From Hymenobacter montanus (GTDB lineage Bacteria; Bacteroidota; Bacteroidia; Cytophagales; Hymenobacteraceae), in contig NZ_JACXAD010000001.1 of the NCBI RefSeq assembly GCF_014699115.1, positions 372,001 through 436,000 of the forward strand: 64,000 nucleotides of DNA, read 5' to 3'. Shown in pieces: positions 1 to 9,200 of this stretch. Below the pieces are notes generated by a model, which was given only the letters and a program-made list of their open reading frames with translations, was not told where the DNA came from and did not search any database. Each line of letters starts with the position of its first letter. Within the stretch, counting starts at the first letter, position 1. Both the position numbers and the translations under genes were made by a program.

Positions 1-1
1 G

Positions 2-1129
2 TCGGTGCTCGACAAAACCCTGCGCTACCTGCAATTCCGCCTCAAAAAGCGCGAAACGGAGTCCTACCAATACTTCGATGCCAATAACATCGCCCGCGAG
101 AAAACCATTGCCAGCAAGGAAATTGCTTACTCACTCTACGTCCTGGCCCTGGCTGGCCGGCAGGACGCCGTGGCCCTGAACTACTACCGCGCCAACCGCG
201 AGATGCTAGCCCAGGACTCGAAGTTCCTGCTGGCCTGCACCCACGCCCTGCTCGGCAACCAGCGTCAGTTCCGAGCCTTACTGCCCGCCCGGTTCGGGGG
301 CGAAACTGCCGCCCGCCGCGCCCTGGACGGGTCCTTCTACTCGCCCATCCGCGACGAAGGCCTGGTGCTGAACGCCCTGCTCGAAACCGACCCCAATAAC
401 CCGCAAGTGCTGGTACTGGCCCGCCAGCTCAGCCGCCAGCTCCGCAACGCCGGGTGGCTCAGCACCCAGGAGCGGGCGTTCGCCCTGCTGGCGCTGGGGA
501 AGGTAGCCCGCCGCGATGCCAGAAGCACCGCCACGGCCACGATCTCGGCGGGCAGGAAAACCATCAGTAGCTTCACGGGCAAGGATATAACCATCAGCAA
601 TGTGGCCAATCGCAGCTTCAGCTTGCGCACGAGCGGTAGCGGCAACCTCTACTACTTCTGGGAGGTGGAAGGCATCTCCCCCAGCGGCTACGTGAAGGAG
701 GAAGACAGCTACCTGAAAGTGCGCCGCCAGTTCCTGAACCGGGCCGGCCAGCCCCTGGGTACGCCCACCTTCCGCCAGAACGATTTGGTGGTGGTGAAAA
801 TCACCATCGAAGCGGGCGACGCGGCTGGCACCGTTAAGAACGTGGCCATCACCGACCTGCTGCCCGCCGGCCTTGAAATTGAAAACTCCCGTATCGGCGC
901 CGTGCGCGAGCTGGACTGGGCCAAGAATGCCGCCCAGCCCGACTACCTCGACGTGCGCGACGACCGGATTAACTTCTTCACCACGGCTACGGGCGAGCCG
1001 AAATCGTTCTACTACCTGGCCCGGGCAGTAAGCAAAGGCACTTTCAAGCTGGGCCCGGTGAGCGCCGACGCGATGTATAATGCTGAATACCATTCGTACA
1101 ATGGGGCCGGCACCGTGCGGGTGCAGTAA
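2..1129 (+). CDS. Alpha-2-macroglobulin family protein, C-terminal part
   Basis: The reading frame is open at the left edge, so only the last ~375 residues are present. The visible part has helical repeats like the thioester/MG8 region of bacterial alpha-2-macroglobulins, then the C-terminal receptor-like domain, recognisable from WSTQERAFALLALGK, SFYYLARAVSKGTFKLGPV and DAMYNAEYHS. Bacterial members are periplasmic or lipid-anchored protease traps of about 1,500-1,900 residues; the thioester site would lie upstream and cannot be checked. pbpC follows on the same strand after 390 bases. That pairing (as in E. coli yfhM-pbpC) is well established and links protease trapping with cell-wall repair. 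The family call is firm; the state of the N-terminus is unknown. Confidence 0.9.
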   Translation, partial: SVLDKTLRYLQFRLKKRETESYQYFDANNIAREKTIASKEIAYSLYVLALAGRQDAVALNYYRANREMLAQDSKFLLACTHALLGNQRQFRALLPARFGGETAARRALDGSFYSPIRDEGLVLNALLETDPNNPQVLVLARQLSRQLRNAGWLSTQERAFALLALGKVARRDARSTATATISAGRKTISSFTGKDITISNVANRSFSLRTSGSGNLYYFWEVEGISPSGYVKEEDSYLKVRRQFLNRAGQPLGTPTFRQNDLVVVKITIEAGDAAGTVKNVAITDLLPAGLEIENSRIGAVRELDWAKNAAQPDYLDVRDDRINFFTTATGEPKSFYYLARAVSKGTFKLGPVSADAMYNAEYHSYNGAGTVRVQ

Positions 1130-1519
1130 CGTTGATGTGGGGATGGACCCAACGAGCTCAACGGCACCACAATGGAGACGTATCCGGTCCGGCTTAATTA
1201 CTTGGCCGGGCCGAATACGTCGCCGTGAGGCCCGTGAATGAATCGCCCCTGCACGAGGGCAAAGGCAAGCTTGATTTCGGCTAGCGGGTCAGAATCAAGG
1301 GCTCGGAGAAGTGGCTCGGCAACGGCCGGGCGTAGCCTGGCTCTACCTTGCCTCCGATATTCTTCTGCCCGGAGCTTTGCATTTTTCTGCCCTGGAAAAT
1401 CGGCTACACGGGGCCGGGAATAGCCAGGAACGCGCCGTAGGCCGACCTTTGCAAAACCGGTAGGAAATGATCCCGGGTCCCTCCTGCCTACTTATCCTTA
1501 TTGTCATCGTCGCACCGCA
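1130..1519. other. Intergenic region between A2M and pbpC genes
   Basis: No convincing gene. It holds an imperfect inverted repeat at 1177-1193 and 1205-1221 (15 of 17 bases pair; loop of 11), which could end transcription of the A2M gene or act as an mRNA structure. A near-match to the Bacteroidota -7 element (GACCTTTG, first base off) ends about 70 bases before the pbpC start. Confidence 0.4.
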
Positions 1520-3934
1520 ATGAGAGCCCGAAACCCATCGGTTGGCAACAATGACCAAGGCCGCGGGCGGCGCGTTGTTACCCGACGCGCTGCCAACCGG
1601 CTGGGGGTCGCCCTAATGGCCGTCGTGCTCCTGGCTTTTGCTCTGGACCGTCTTTTTCCGCTGCCGCCCACCCCGCAGTACTCGCCCGTGGTGCTGGCGG
1701 CCGACGGCACCGTGCTCCACGCCTTTTTAAATCCCACGCAGAAATGGCGGATGAAAACCGAACTATCGGAAATAACGCCGGCCTTGCAAGCGGCCATCAT
1801 CAACAAGGAAGACCGATATTTCCGCTTTCACTGCGGAGTTAACCCCTTCGCGATCCTTCAGGCGGCGGGCCGGAATATTTTCCGGCATGGCCGCACCACC
1901 GGGGCCAGCACCATCACGATGCAGGTAGCGCGCCTGCTGGAGCCCAAGGAGCGCACGTTTAGCAACAAGCTGCTGGAAATGCTGCGTGCCCTGCAGTTGG
2001 AAGCTCATTACAGCAAAGCGGAAATTCTGCAGCTGTACCTGAACCTGGTGCCGTACGGCAGCAACATTGAAGGAGTAAAGTCGGCCGCGCTCCTGTACTT
2101 TCAGCAGCCACCCGACTACTTATCCCTGGCCCAAACCGTGACGCTAGCCATTATTCCCAACCAGCCGCGCGGGCTGGTGCTGGGAAAGAACAACGCCACC
2201 ATCCTGGCCGAGCGCAACCGCTGGCTGCGGCGGTTCGGGGCCCAGCAGCTGTTTGCCGCCCAGGATATTGCCGATGCCCTAGCCGAGCCGCTGGACGCCC
2301 ACCGCCACGCGGCCCCCACCCTGGCGCCGCACCTGGCGCGCCGGCTGGTGACGCAGCTGCCCGGGCAGGCCATCATCCGCTCCACGCTGCGGCGCGGCCC
2401 CCAGACCCAGGCCGAGGACCTCACCCGCAACTACGTGCGGCGCCTGCACGAGCTAGGCATTTCGCAGGCCGCCGTGCTGGTGGTGAACAACCGCACCCGG
2501 GCGGTGGAAGCGTACGTGGGCTCCGCTGATTTTGGGGAGGTGGCCAGCGCCGGGCAGGTGGATGGGGTCCGGGCCATCCGCTCGCCGGGCAGCACGCTCA
2601 AGCCTTTTCTCTACGCCTTGGCCGTGGACCGCGGCCTGGTGACGCCCAAGCTGAAGCTGCCCGACGTGCCCACCAACTTCAGCGGCTTCCGGCCCGAGAA
2701 CTTCGACAAGAGCTTTAGCGGGGAGGTGACGGTGGAGCGGGCCCTGACGTACTCGCTCAACATTCCGTCGGTGCGGCTACTGGCGGAGTTGGGCGTCGGG
2801 ACGTTTACGGAAAAGCTGCGCGACGCCGGGTTCCGGCGGGTGGCCCAGGATGCGCCCCGCCTGGGGCTGAGCACGGTTTTGGGCGGCTGTGGCACCACGC
2901 TGGAGGAGCTGACGGGCCTGTACGCCGCGCTGGCCGATGAGGGGCGGTACCAGGCCGTGCGGCTGACCTCACCCCCCGGAGCCTCCCCCCCCAACCCCCT
3001 CTCCTGCGGAGAGGGGGTTGGGGGGGGAGGCTCCGGGGGGCAGCTCGTCTCGCCTGCGGCTGCCTTCCTCATCACCGAAATGCTGGCCCAGCGCACCCGG
3101 CCCGACCTGCCGGTAGGCTACGAAAACAGCCGCCACCTCCCCAAAATAGCGTGGAAGACCGGCACCAGCTACGGCCGCCGCGACGCCTGGAGCATCGGCT
3201 ATAACCGGGACTATACCATTGGTGTGTGGGTGGGAAACTTCAGCGGGGAAGGCAGCCCGGCGCTGACCGGGGCCGACGTAGCCTCACCCCTGCTATTCGA
3301 CTTGTTCAACTCCCTGGCGTACAATTCGCCCAACCGCTGGGCCGCGCCACCGGCCAGCCTCGATTTTCGGCTGGTGTGCGCCGAGAGCGGACTGGTGCCG
3401 GGCGAGCACTGCCCCAACCAGCTGATTGACTACTACCTGCCGGGCACCTCGAGCGCCCGGCATTGCGAGCACCAGAAGGAGGCGCTGGTATCGGCCGATG
3501 GCACGATTTCCTATTGCCGGGCCTGCGTGCCGGCCAGCGGCTTCCGACGCCAGCTGTTTGCTAACCCGCTGCCCGAGGTGCTGGCTTTCCGCGAATCGCA
3601 GGGCCTGCCCGCCACCCGGCTGCCCCCGCACAACCCCGCCTGCCGCCTGGTGCGAAACCCCGATGAGGAAGGGGGCGCCGCCCTGGCCATTACCTCACCC
3701 GTGGCCAATGCCGAATACCTACTCAACCGTCGCGAAAAGCAGCAGTTGCTGCTCAGCTGTGCGGCGGGGAGCGAGGTGCGGCAGGTGTTCTGGTACGTGA
3801 ACGACCGGTTTCTGCGGGCGGCTTCGGCCACCGAGCGGGTGTTCTTTCAGCCACCGAGCGGGTCGGTAAAAATTTCCTGCGCCGACGACCACGGGCGCAA
3901 CGTCGACATTCACTTGCAGATTGCCGAGCTGTGA
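1520..3934 (+). CDS. pbpC: Penicillin-binding protein 1C, bifunctional transglycosylase/transpeptidase
   Basis: 804 residues. Order: short cytoplasmic basic stretch, one membrane anchor (about residues 29-47), GT51 glycosyltransferase domain with the catalytic EDRYFRFHCGVN motif near residue 95, transpeptidase domain with SPGSTLKP (Ser358, Lys361), YSLN as the SxN motif and KTGTS from Lys546, then the PBP1C-specific C-terminal beta domain (from about residue 720, TSPVANAEYLL to the end). It polymerises and cross-links peptidoglycan at the outer face of the inner membrane. It follows an alpha-2-macroglobulin gene, the usual partner. Oddity: a perfect 69-bp inverted repeat is embedded in frame in the transpeptidase domain, adding a Pro/Gly-rich stretch around residues 485-507, between the SxN and KTG motifs. 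The frame and all catalytic motifs remain intact. Confidence 0.95.
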   Translation: MRARNPSVGNNDQGRGRRVVTRRAANRLGVALMAVVLLAFALDRLFPLPPTPQYSPVVLAADGTVLHAFLNPTQKWRMKTELSEITPALQAAIINKEDRYFRFHCGVNPFAILQAAGRNIFRHGRTTGASTITMQVARLLEPKERTFSNKLLEMLRALQLEAHYSKAEILQLYLNLVPYGSNIEGVKSAALLYFQQPPDYLSLAQTVTLAIIPNQPRGLVLGKNNATILAERNRWLRRFGAQQLFAAQDIADALAEPLDAHRHAAPTLAPHLARRLVTQLPGQAIIRSTLRRGPQTQAEDLTRNYVRRLHELGISQAAVLVVNNRTRAVEAYVGSADFGEVASAGQVDGVRAIRSPGSTLKPFLYALAVDRGLVTPKLKLPDVPTNFSGFRPENFDKSFSGEVTVERALTYSLNIPSVRLLAELGVGTFTEKLRDAGFRRVAQDAPRLGLSTVLGGCGTTLEELTGLYAALADEGRYQAVRLTSPPGASPPNPLSCGEGVGGGGSGGQLVSPAAAFLITEMLAQRTRPDLPVGYENSRHLPKIAWKTGTSYGRRDAWSIGYNRDYTIGVWVGNFSGEGSPALTGADVASPLLFDLFNSLAYNSPNRWAAPPASLDFRLVCAESGLVPGEHCPNQLIDYYLPGTSSARHCEHQKEALVSADGTISYCRACVPASGFRRQLFANPLPEVLAFRESQGLPATRLPPHNPACRLVRNPDEEGGAALAITSPVANAEYLLNRREKQQLLLSCAAGSEVRQVFWYVNDRFLRAASATERVFFQPPSGSVKISCADDHGRNVDIHLQIAEL
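2972..3040. repeat. Perfect 69-bp palindromic repeat inside pbpC
   Basis: Two 33-base arms (2972-3004 and 3008-3040) are exact reverse complements around a TGC loop. The core CCCCCTCTCC/GGAGAGGGGG recurs in the intergenic repeat ending near 43006, so this looks like a member of a dispersed palindromic family that landed in a coding region. Its length is exactly 23 codons and it adds no stop. Confidence 0.9.
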
Positions 3935-4094
3935 GCCGCACGGGCTACCCCACTGGCCCCCACTAACTAGGCTCGGTCATAGCGCTTGAGTGGGCAGCAG
4001 GTAAACGCCCTTGCTTTTAGAGGTTCGGGCCAAAAGTTAATAGATGGCCTGCCTGCCGTTAGCTTTCAGTACGCGGCGCCAATGGATGTAGCCG

Positions 4095-4179
4095 AAGAAA
4101 GCTGAATAGACGGTCTGTTCGTACCGCTGCCCGAGCTAACATGGCGCCGGTTATGTACGCAAGAAAGCTGAATAGACGG
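4095..4179. repeat. Direct repeat, two copies of a 19-bp unit
   Basis: AAGAAAGCTGAATAGACGG occurs at 4095-4113 and again at 4161-4179, 66 bases apart. The bases before each copy are also similar (ggcgcc..atgta), so this looks like a decayed tandem duplication in the 266-base gap between the convergent pbpC and TonB receptor genes. No function is evident. Confidence 0.8.
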
Positions 4180-4200
4180 CCCGTACCGGGCTCGTTCTGC

Positions 4201-6651
4201 TTACCACTTCACGGCCACCGTCAGAAAGAAGCTGCGACCATCGCCGGGCAAGATGCCGGGGCCAGGGTAGCCGGTGGCCCGTCGGGTGAAATAAATGGTG
4301 GATGCGAGGTTGTTGATGCTACCTTCCAGCTTGAGCCAGCGCCGCTCCCAGGAGGCCGAGACATCCAGCACGGAGTACGCCGGGATGGGGCCAATAACGG
4401 CCGAGATGCCGCCCAGTTCGGCGTTAGTGGCATCGGAGTACTGCTTCGAGAGGTGCGTTATCTGCACCGAGCCCTTGAACGGACCGTAGCCGGCGCGGGC
4501 GCCGGCCTTGAGGTTGACGGCTGGCACAAACTCCACTTGCTTGCCCGTAACACCGGGGATTTCGCTTTGCGTGTAGCGCCCCCGGGTTAAAGCCAGGTTA
4601 CCTAAGACGGCCAGCGACCAGCGCCCGGGCTCGGCCGCGGGGCGCCCGGCGCGCAGCAGGTCTACTTCAGCGTAGGACTCCACGCCTAGGATGAGGGCCC
4701 GCCCGATGTTGCCACGGCGGCGCAGCACCCGCTCGAGGGCATCGTAGGTCTGCACCTCGCCGATGCGGTTGCCGTACTGCAGGGCAAACAAGCTCACGTC
4801 GTAGGTAAGCCACTGGCCCTGCTCGCCGCGCAAGCCCAGGTCGGCCGTAAAGCCACGCTCGTCCTGCAGGTTGGGGTCGATGACGGCCGAAGGGTTTGCA
4901 ATCCGCATGTCGCTGAAAGTGATGGAGCGGTAGTTCTGCGAGATGTTGCCGTAGAGCTCCCGTGTCTCCACCGGCTTGTAGCTCAGCCCGATGCCGCCGA
5001 GCACGAAGCCACGGGGGCTCAGGCGCTGCTCTTCGGTCTGCCTGATGGCGTCGATGTTGCCGGCGTTGTCGCGAATCACGTTGCCGTAAGAGCCCCGCGA
5101 GGTGGTGCGGATGTACTCGTAGCGCACCCCCGGCGTGACCGAAACCTTATCGCTCAGGTAAAAGATGTTCTCAGCGAATACGGCCACGTTTTGATTGGGA
5201 AACTCAAAGTCGGAGAAGCTGTTGGTGAACGTCACGCCCTCCGGGCCCACAAAGTGGAAATCGGCTCCCCGGCCCTTGGGGCCGAAGCCCTGGATGCTGT
5301 GGTTGTACCCGTGGTAGTAGCGGGTACCGAGCAGCAGCACGCCCGTTTTCTGGCCCAGCGCGTAGCGACTCAGGTAGCGGGCTTCCACGCCGTAGTTGCG
5401 GAAGTCGCCGGTAATCAGGTCGCGTAGGTAGCTGTCGTCGTCGGGCAGAGCCACTTGGTTGGGCCGAAATCCGAGTGACTTCCGCGTAGCCCGCAGCCCG
5501 AAGGCTAGCACGTTGAGGTTGGCTTGGGGGCTGAGCTTCCAGTCGGCCGAGGCGTTAAACAGGTTCCAGTCCACGGCAAACCAGTTCCGCTCGCGGTTCG
5601 ACTGCCGGGCATCCGCGGCATACTGGGCGTCGCTCAGGCCGCCGGGCTGCTGGGCCAGGTAGTCCAGGTGGGTGATTTGGGCTCCGACCTTGAAGCTCTC
5701 GGTAAACTGATAGCGTACGTCGGCGTAGGCCGTCTTGGAGTCGAAGTGGGAGTTGGGGCGCCAGCCATCCCCGCGCTTGTACTGCGCGAAGGTGTAGTAG
5801 CTCAGCCGCTTAATGGTGCCGCTAACACTGTTAAAGGAATTGAAGAAGCCGTACGAGCCCGCGGTCTGCCGCGACACCACCGACACGGTTTTGTCGGGTT
5901 CGGGGGCGCGTAGCTCGAAATTGAGCAGGCCGCCGAACTGGGTGCCGTACTGCAGCGAAGCCGCCCCGCGCACCAGCTGAATCCGCCTGATGGCCTCGAT
6001 GGGCGGCGTGTAATAGCTTTCCGGGTAGCCCAGCGCATCGGCCGAGATGTCGTAGTTGTTCTGACGCACGTTGAAGTTACTGGTGCGGTTGGGGTCCAGC
6101 CCCCGGCCCCCAATGCTGAGCTGCAGGCCGCCCTGGTCGTTTTCCCAGATGTTGAGGCCCGCCACCCGCGCGTACACCTGCCGGGCATTGTTGGTGGCCA
6201 GGTTGGCCACCAGGTTGTCGGGCACAATGACATCCGATTTCTTGGCCGCAAAAATGGCCGTGCCTTCCACCTCGCGCAGGTGCTGCGGGCCAAAGCGCGT
6301 GGCCGGGGCGGCCACCACTACTTCCTTGAGCTGCCGCTCCCGGCGCGTAAGCGTAAAATCCAGGACCAGGCCATCCGTCGGGGCCTCTACCTCCGTCTTA
6401 AAAGGCTCGTGGCCGATGGAGGAAAACTGCAGCTGCTGGCGCCCGGCCGAGAGCCGGGCAATGGTGAACAGACCAGCCGAGTCGGTGCGGGCAATCTGCC
6501 GGGAGCCCCGCACGTACACCTCGCAGCCCGCTACCGGCCGGCCCGTGTCGGCTTCGCGCACCCGGCCCCGCAAGCTGGCCTGCTGGGCCAGGGCCGAAAA
6601 GGAAGCCAGCACGCTCACCACCAGGGCCACGCTAGAAACCGGAAATCTCAT
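4201..6651 (-). CDS. TonB-dependent receptor, FecA-like (probable ferric siderophore/citrate uptake)
   Basis: 816 residues from the chosen ATG, which gives a clean signal peptide ending SALAQ; an upstream in-frame ATG would lack one. After the signal comes a carboxypeptidase-regulatory-like beta domain (ASLRGRVREADTGRPVAGCEVYV), then the plug (VIVPDNLVANLATNNARQVYARVAG, GGRGLDPNRTSNFNVRQNN, IRRIQLVRGAASLQYGTQFGG) and a 22-strand-type barrel ending in an aromatic-rich strand (FFLTVAVKW). The plug pattern resembles FecA-type iron transporters. The gene starts 20 bases inside the end of the HTTM gene and is the last member of a four-gene leftward operon preceded by a Fur-like palindrome, which supports iron as the substrate class; the actual ligand is not readable. 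Confidence 0.9.
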   Translation of the reverse strand: MRFPVSSVALVVSVLASFSALAQQASLRGRVREADTGRPVAGCEVYVRGSRQIARTDSAGLFTIARLSAGRQQLQFSSIGHEPFKTEVEAPTDGLVLDFTLTRRERQLKEVVVAAPATRFGPQHLREVEGTAIFAAKKSDVIVPDNLVANLATNNARQVYARVAGLNIWENDQGGLQLSIGGRGLDPNRTSNFNVRQNNYDISADALGYPESYYTPPIEAIRRIQLVRGAASLQYGTQFGGLLNFELRAPEPDKTVSVVSRQTAGSYGFFNSFNSVSGTIKRLSYYTFAQYKRGDGWRPNSHFDSKTAYADVRYQFTESFKVGAQITHLDYLAQQPGGLSDAQYAADARQSNRERNWFAVDWNLFNASADWKLSPQANLNVLAFGLRATRKSLGFRPNQVALPDDDSYLRDLITGDFRNYGVEARYLSRYALGQKTGVLLLGTRYYHGYNHSIQGFGPKGRGADFHFVGPEGVTFTNSFSDFEFPNQNVAVFAENIFYLSDKVSVTPGVRYEYIRTTSRGSYGNVIRDNAGNIDAIRQTEEQRLSPRGFVLGGIGLSYKPVETRELYGNISQNYRSITFSDMRIANPSAVIDPNLQDERGFTADLGLRGEQGQWLTYDVSLFALQYGNRIGEVQTYDALERVLRRRGNIGRALILGVESYAEVDLLRAGRPAAEPGRWSLAVLGNLALTRGRYTQSEIPGVTGKQVEFVPAVNLKAGARAGYGPFKGSVQITHLSKQYSDATNAELGGISAVIGPIPAYSVLDVSASWERRWLKLEGSINNLASTIYFTRRATGYPGPGILPGDGRSFFLTVAVKW

Positions 6652-7996
6652 CGTTAAAAGGTAAAATCCAGGGTTTGGGCCGTAGGTCGTCGGTGACGCG
6701 GGCCAGGTCCACGGCAGGGTCAATGAAGGTTTTGCCCAGGCGCCCATTCAGGCTCACGTAGGCGTCGGCGTATACTTTAGGTGCGTGAACGCCGCGGCGG
6801 GCGTAGTAGTCGCGCAGGTAGTGAGCAAACTGCACCAGCATGTCGGGCTGGGTGCTCATCATCTTTTCCTGCAGCACGCTCAGGTGCTCGTCGTTGTTCA
6901 CGAGCCGGGCCCAGCCAGTGGCTGAATCCACCACCTTGAACTGCACCTGGCCCATCTTCTCCATCAGCATCACGCGCCAGGAGAAGCGGTAGCCCTCCTC
7001 GGTCCAGAACAGCTCATGGGGGTAGAGCAGGTAGCGGAAGGGCAAAAGCAGCTGCACCGCGAAAAACGCGGCCAGCACCAGGAGCAGCAGCCGGCCGGTC
7101 CGCCGCGAATAGCGCAAGGGAAGCTCGGCAGCGGGCTCCGTCGGGGCCTGCTTCCACCAGCCCCGCACCCGCGCCAGCACGTGCGCGTGGACTTCGGCCG
7201 GGAAGAAGACCAGGGCCACTGCTATCATCACGTAGGGAAACATGCCGATGGGAAACAGCACGGCCGTAAGCCCGTGAAACACCACCACGGCGGTGTAGGC
7301 CCAGGCCCGGGTGGGCCGGTAGAGCAGGAAAAAGGGCGTCGTCAAATCGTAGAAGGCCCCGAACCAACTGAACACGTAGGCCACCCACGGATAGTTGAAC
7401 AGCGGCCCAACGAGCCACAAGTCGTTTTTGGCCGGCAGCCAGATGCGCAGGGGCATGGCGTGCAGCAGCCAGTCGGAGTTGAGCTTGGCCAGCCCGGCGT
7501 AGAAGTAGACGATGCCCACGAGCAGGCGCAGCGCATCCACGGTCCAGCGCGGTACCTGGCTGCGCCGAAGCGCCGGGTTCCGGTAGGCATCGAGCGAGCA
7601 AAAGCGGCCCGCCGGCAGCAGCACGAGCAGAAACGCCGCCAAGCTCACGAAGTAGTAGTGGTTCAGGTAGGTGCTCTTATCCATGAGCTCGATGTAGGTG
7701 AAGCTCCCGAACAAGCCCACCGCGGCCCAGCGGTACCACCAGCCCAGGGCCAGCAGTAGCGCGCACAGTCCACAAACCACAAACAGCCCGTAGGTGTACG
7801 ATCCCAGGGGCTTCACCCACTCAAAGCCGTAGTAGGAGAAGAAGAACTTCGGCTTGAGGTATAGCTCGGCAATCCAGCCCTTGGCCCAGAAGCGCACCAC
7901 ACTGACCAGTACCAGCAAGCCAAACGCCATCCGGAACGTAGCCAGCGGCGCGGCAGAAGTGTACGTCTGAAAGTAGCGCCGGAGCCTATCCCCCAT
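6632..7996 (-). CDS. HTTM domain membrane protein (vitamin K-dependent gamma-carboxylase-like)
   Basis: 454 residues with a multi-helix membrane region (roughly residues 15-330) and a soluble C-terminal tail of about 110 residues. Family marks are YLNHYYFV, the YAGLAKLNSDWL stretch and the conserved FRYLLYP..LFWTEEGYRFSWRVML segment typical of HTTM/gamma-carboxylase-like proteins. The bacterial role is unknown. It starts on the last base of the imelysin gene (TAATG overlap) and ends 20 bases inside the TonB receptor gene, so translation is probably coupled through the whole operon. This placement suggests an inner-membrane step linked to metal or ligand handling, which is inference. Confidence 0.85.
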   Translation of the reverse strand: MGDRLRRYFQTYTSAAPLATFRMAFGLLVLVSVVRFWAKGWIAELYLKPKFFFSYYGFEWVKPLGSYTYGLFVVCGLCALLLALGWWYRWAAVGLFGSFTYIELMDKSTYLNHYYFVSLAAFLLVLLPAGRFCSLDAYRNPALRRSQVPRWTVDALRLLVGIVYFYAGLAKLNSDWLLHAMPLRIWLPAKNDLWLVGPLFNYPWVAYVFSWFGAFYDLTTPFFLLYRPTRAWAYTAVVVFHGLTAVLFPIGMFPYVMIAVALVFFPAEVHAHVLARVRGWWKQAPTEPAAELPLRYSRRTGRLLLLVLAAFFAVQLLLPFRYLLYPHELFWTEEGYRFSWRVMLMEKMGQVQFKVVDSATGWARLVNNDEHLSVLQEKMMSTQPDMLVQFAHYLRDYYARRGVHAPKVYADAYVSLNGRLGKTFIDPAVDLARVTDDLRPKPWILPFNDEISGF

Positions 7997-9108
7997 TAGT
8001 CGCCGTCGTTGTCGACGTAGGTCACCGTGATACCCAAGGCCGAAGTCATGTCCACCTTAATCAAGCGCACGGCCCTTTGCATCTCGTTGTAACAGGCCAC
8101 CGCATCGGCGTTGCGCGCCGTCATGGTCGGGAACAAGTCCGGGCCGAGGGAGTTGAGCCGTTGAAACGCAACTCCGAATTGGTTATTGAGGATGTCAGTC
8201 AGCAACTGGCCCGTGCGGCTGTCCTTGGCGCCCAGCGCGTCCAGGTAGCTTTTCAACGAAGGCCGGCCCGCGCGGCCGTTGAAGAACTGCTGCACCGTGG
8301 TGTGAGCCGTGGTGGCCAGTTGCAGCGGCAGCGAACCCTTCAGGTAATAGGCCTCAATCTTTTCCGGGCGGCTAGTACCGGTCATGACGCCGGCGGGGAT
8401 TCCCACCTTGCCCGCGCGCAGGTAGCGCTCATAGTACAGCGAGTAGGCATTGATAGCCCGCGAAAGCGAGGAGCTGGCGTCGGTGCCCGTGTTATTGATA
8501 AAGGCGTCGCGGTAGGAGCCATTCCACTGCGCATACACCAGGGCGAAGGTTTGGCTCATCTTAGCCACCACGTCGGTGAGGTAGCGACGGTGATTGGCCG
8601 AAGCCACGTACTGCTGCACGATGGCCGCGTCGTTCAAGGCCACGCCGTTGAGCAGGTAATCTAGCGCCGGAAATCCCTGCTGCGGAATAGCGGTAGCCAA
8701 CTCAAAGTTGTAGGAGCCCGTGCTGATGTTTTGGTTGATGCCGGGCGCGTCGGTGGGGTAAATGTTGAAGTGGTTGCGCAGGCTCACCGACTGGGCCGGG
8801 CCAAATTCGAACAGCTCCACCTTCTGCCATTCCAGGTAGGCGGCCTGCCAGGCCTGGCGGGCCTCCACCAGCGAAGCCGTGGTGGGGGCCGTAGTAAATG
8901 CCGCCGTCTTGGCGCTGAGAATATCCAGCTTGTCGTTGAAGCGCTGGTAGCCGGGCTTCACCAGGCTGTCGGCCCACTGCGTAAGCAGGGCCTTGCGGTC
9001 CAGCGACGGGTTAGGGCTGGGCGGATCGCCGCTGGAAGTTTTCTGGCAGCTGAACACGCCCACGGCCGTGAGCAGAAGCAGCAGGGCAAACAAAACGGGC
9101 TTTTTCAT
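7996..9108 (-). CDS. Imelysin family lipoprotein
   Basis: 370 residues. The chosen ATG gives a lipoprotein signal with Cys21 (GVFSC). The rest is an all-helical imelysin (M75/IrpA/EfeO-like) fold: VEARQAWQAAYLEWQKVELFEFGPAQ near residues 81-105 and the second-bundle motif at 145-153. The canonical GxHxxE metal motif of imelysins reads GFPALDYLL here, so His and Glu are replaced by Pro and Asp, as in several Bacteroidota relatives. Imelysins are periplasmic or surface metal-binding proteins of iron uptake systems. Gene order with a DUF4856 protein upstream and a TonB receptor downstream supports that role. Confidence 0.88.
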   Translation of the reverse strand: MKKPVLFALLLLLTAVGVFSCQKTSSGDPPSPNPSLDRKALLTQWADSLVKPGYQRFNDKLDILSAKTAAFTTAPTTASLVEARQAWQAAYLEWQKVELFEFGPAQSVSLRNHFNIYPTDAPGINQNISTGSYNFELATAIPQQGFPALDYLLNGVALNDAAIVQQYVASANHRRYLTDVVAKMSQTFALVYAQWNGSYRDAFINNTGTDASSSLSRAINAYSLYYERYLRAGKVGIPAGVMTGTSRPEKIEAYYLKGSLPLQLATTAHTTVQQFFNGRAGRPSLKSYLDALGAKDSRTGQLLTDILNNQFGVAFQRLNSLGPDLFPTMTARNADAVACYNEMQRAVRLIKVDMTSALGITVTYVDNDGD

Positions 9109-9200
9109 CGGGGCTTTTTTCGTGGTGAAGGCCAACCGACCACCCAACCGGGACGGCCGGATTCGTCGTCTTGAGCCGCTCAGGGCAAGCGGACCGGGAA

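Noticed and set aside
278..1093. 271-residue open frame on the minus strand opposite the A2M gene
   Set aside because: It lies fully antisense to a well-supported gene; GC-rich third positions produce such open frames. No family features.
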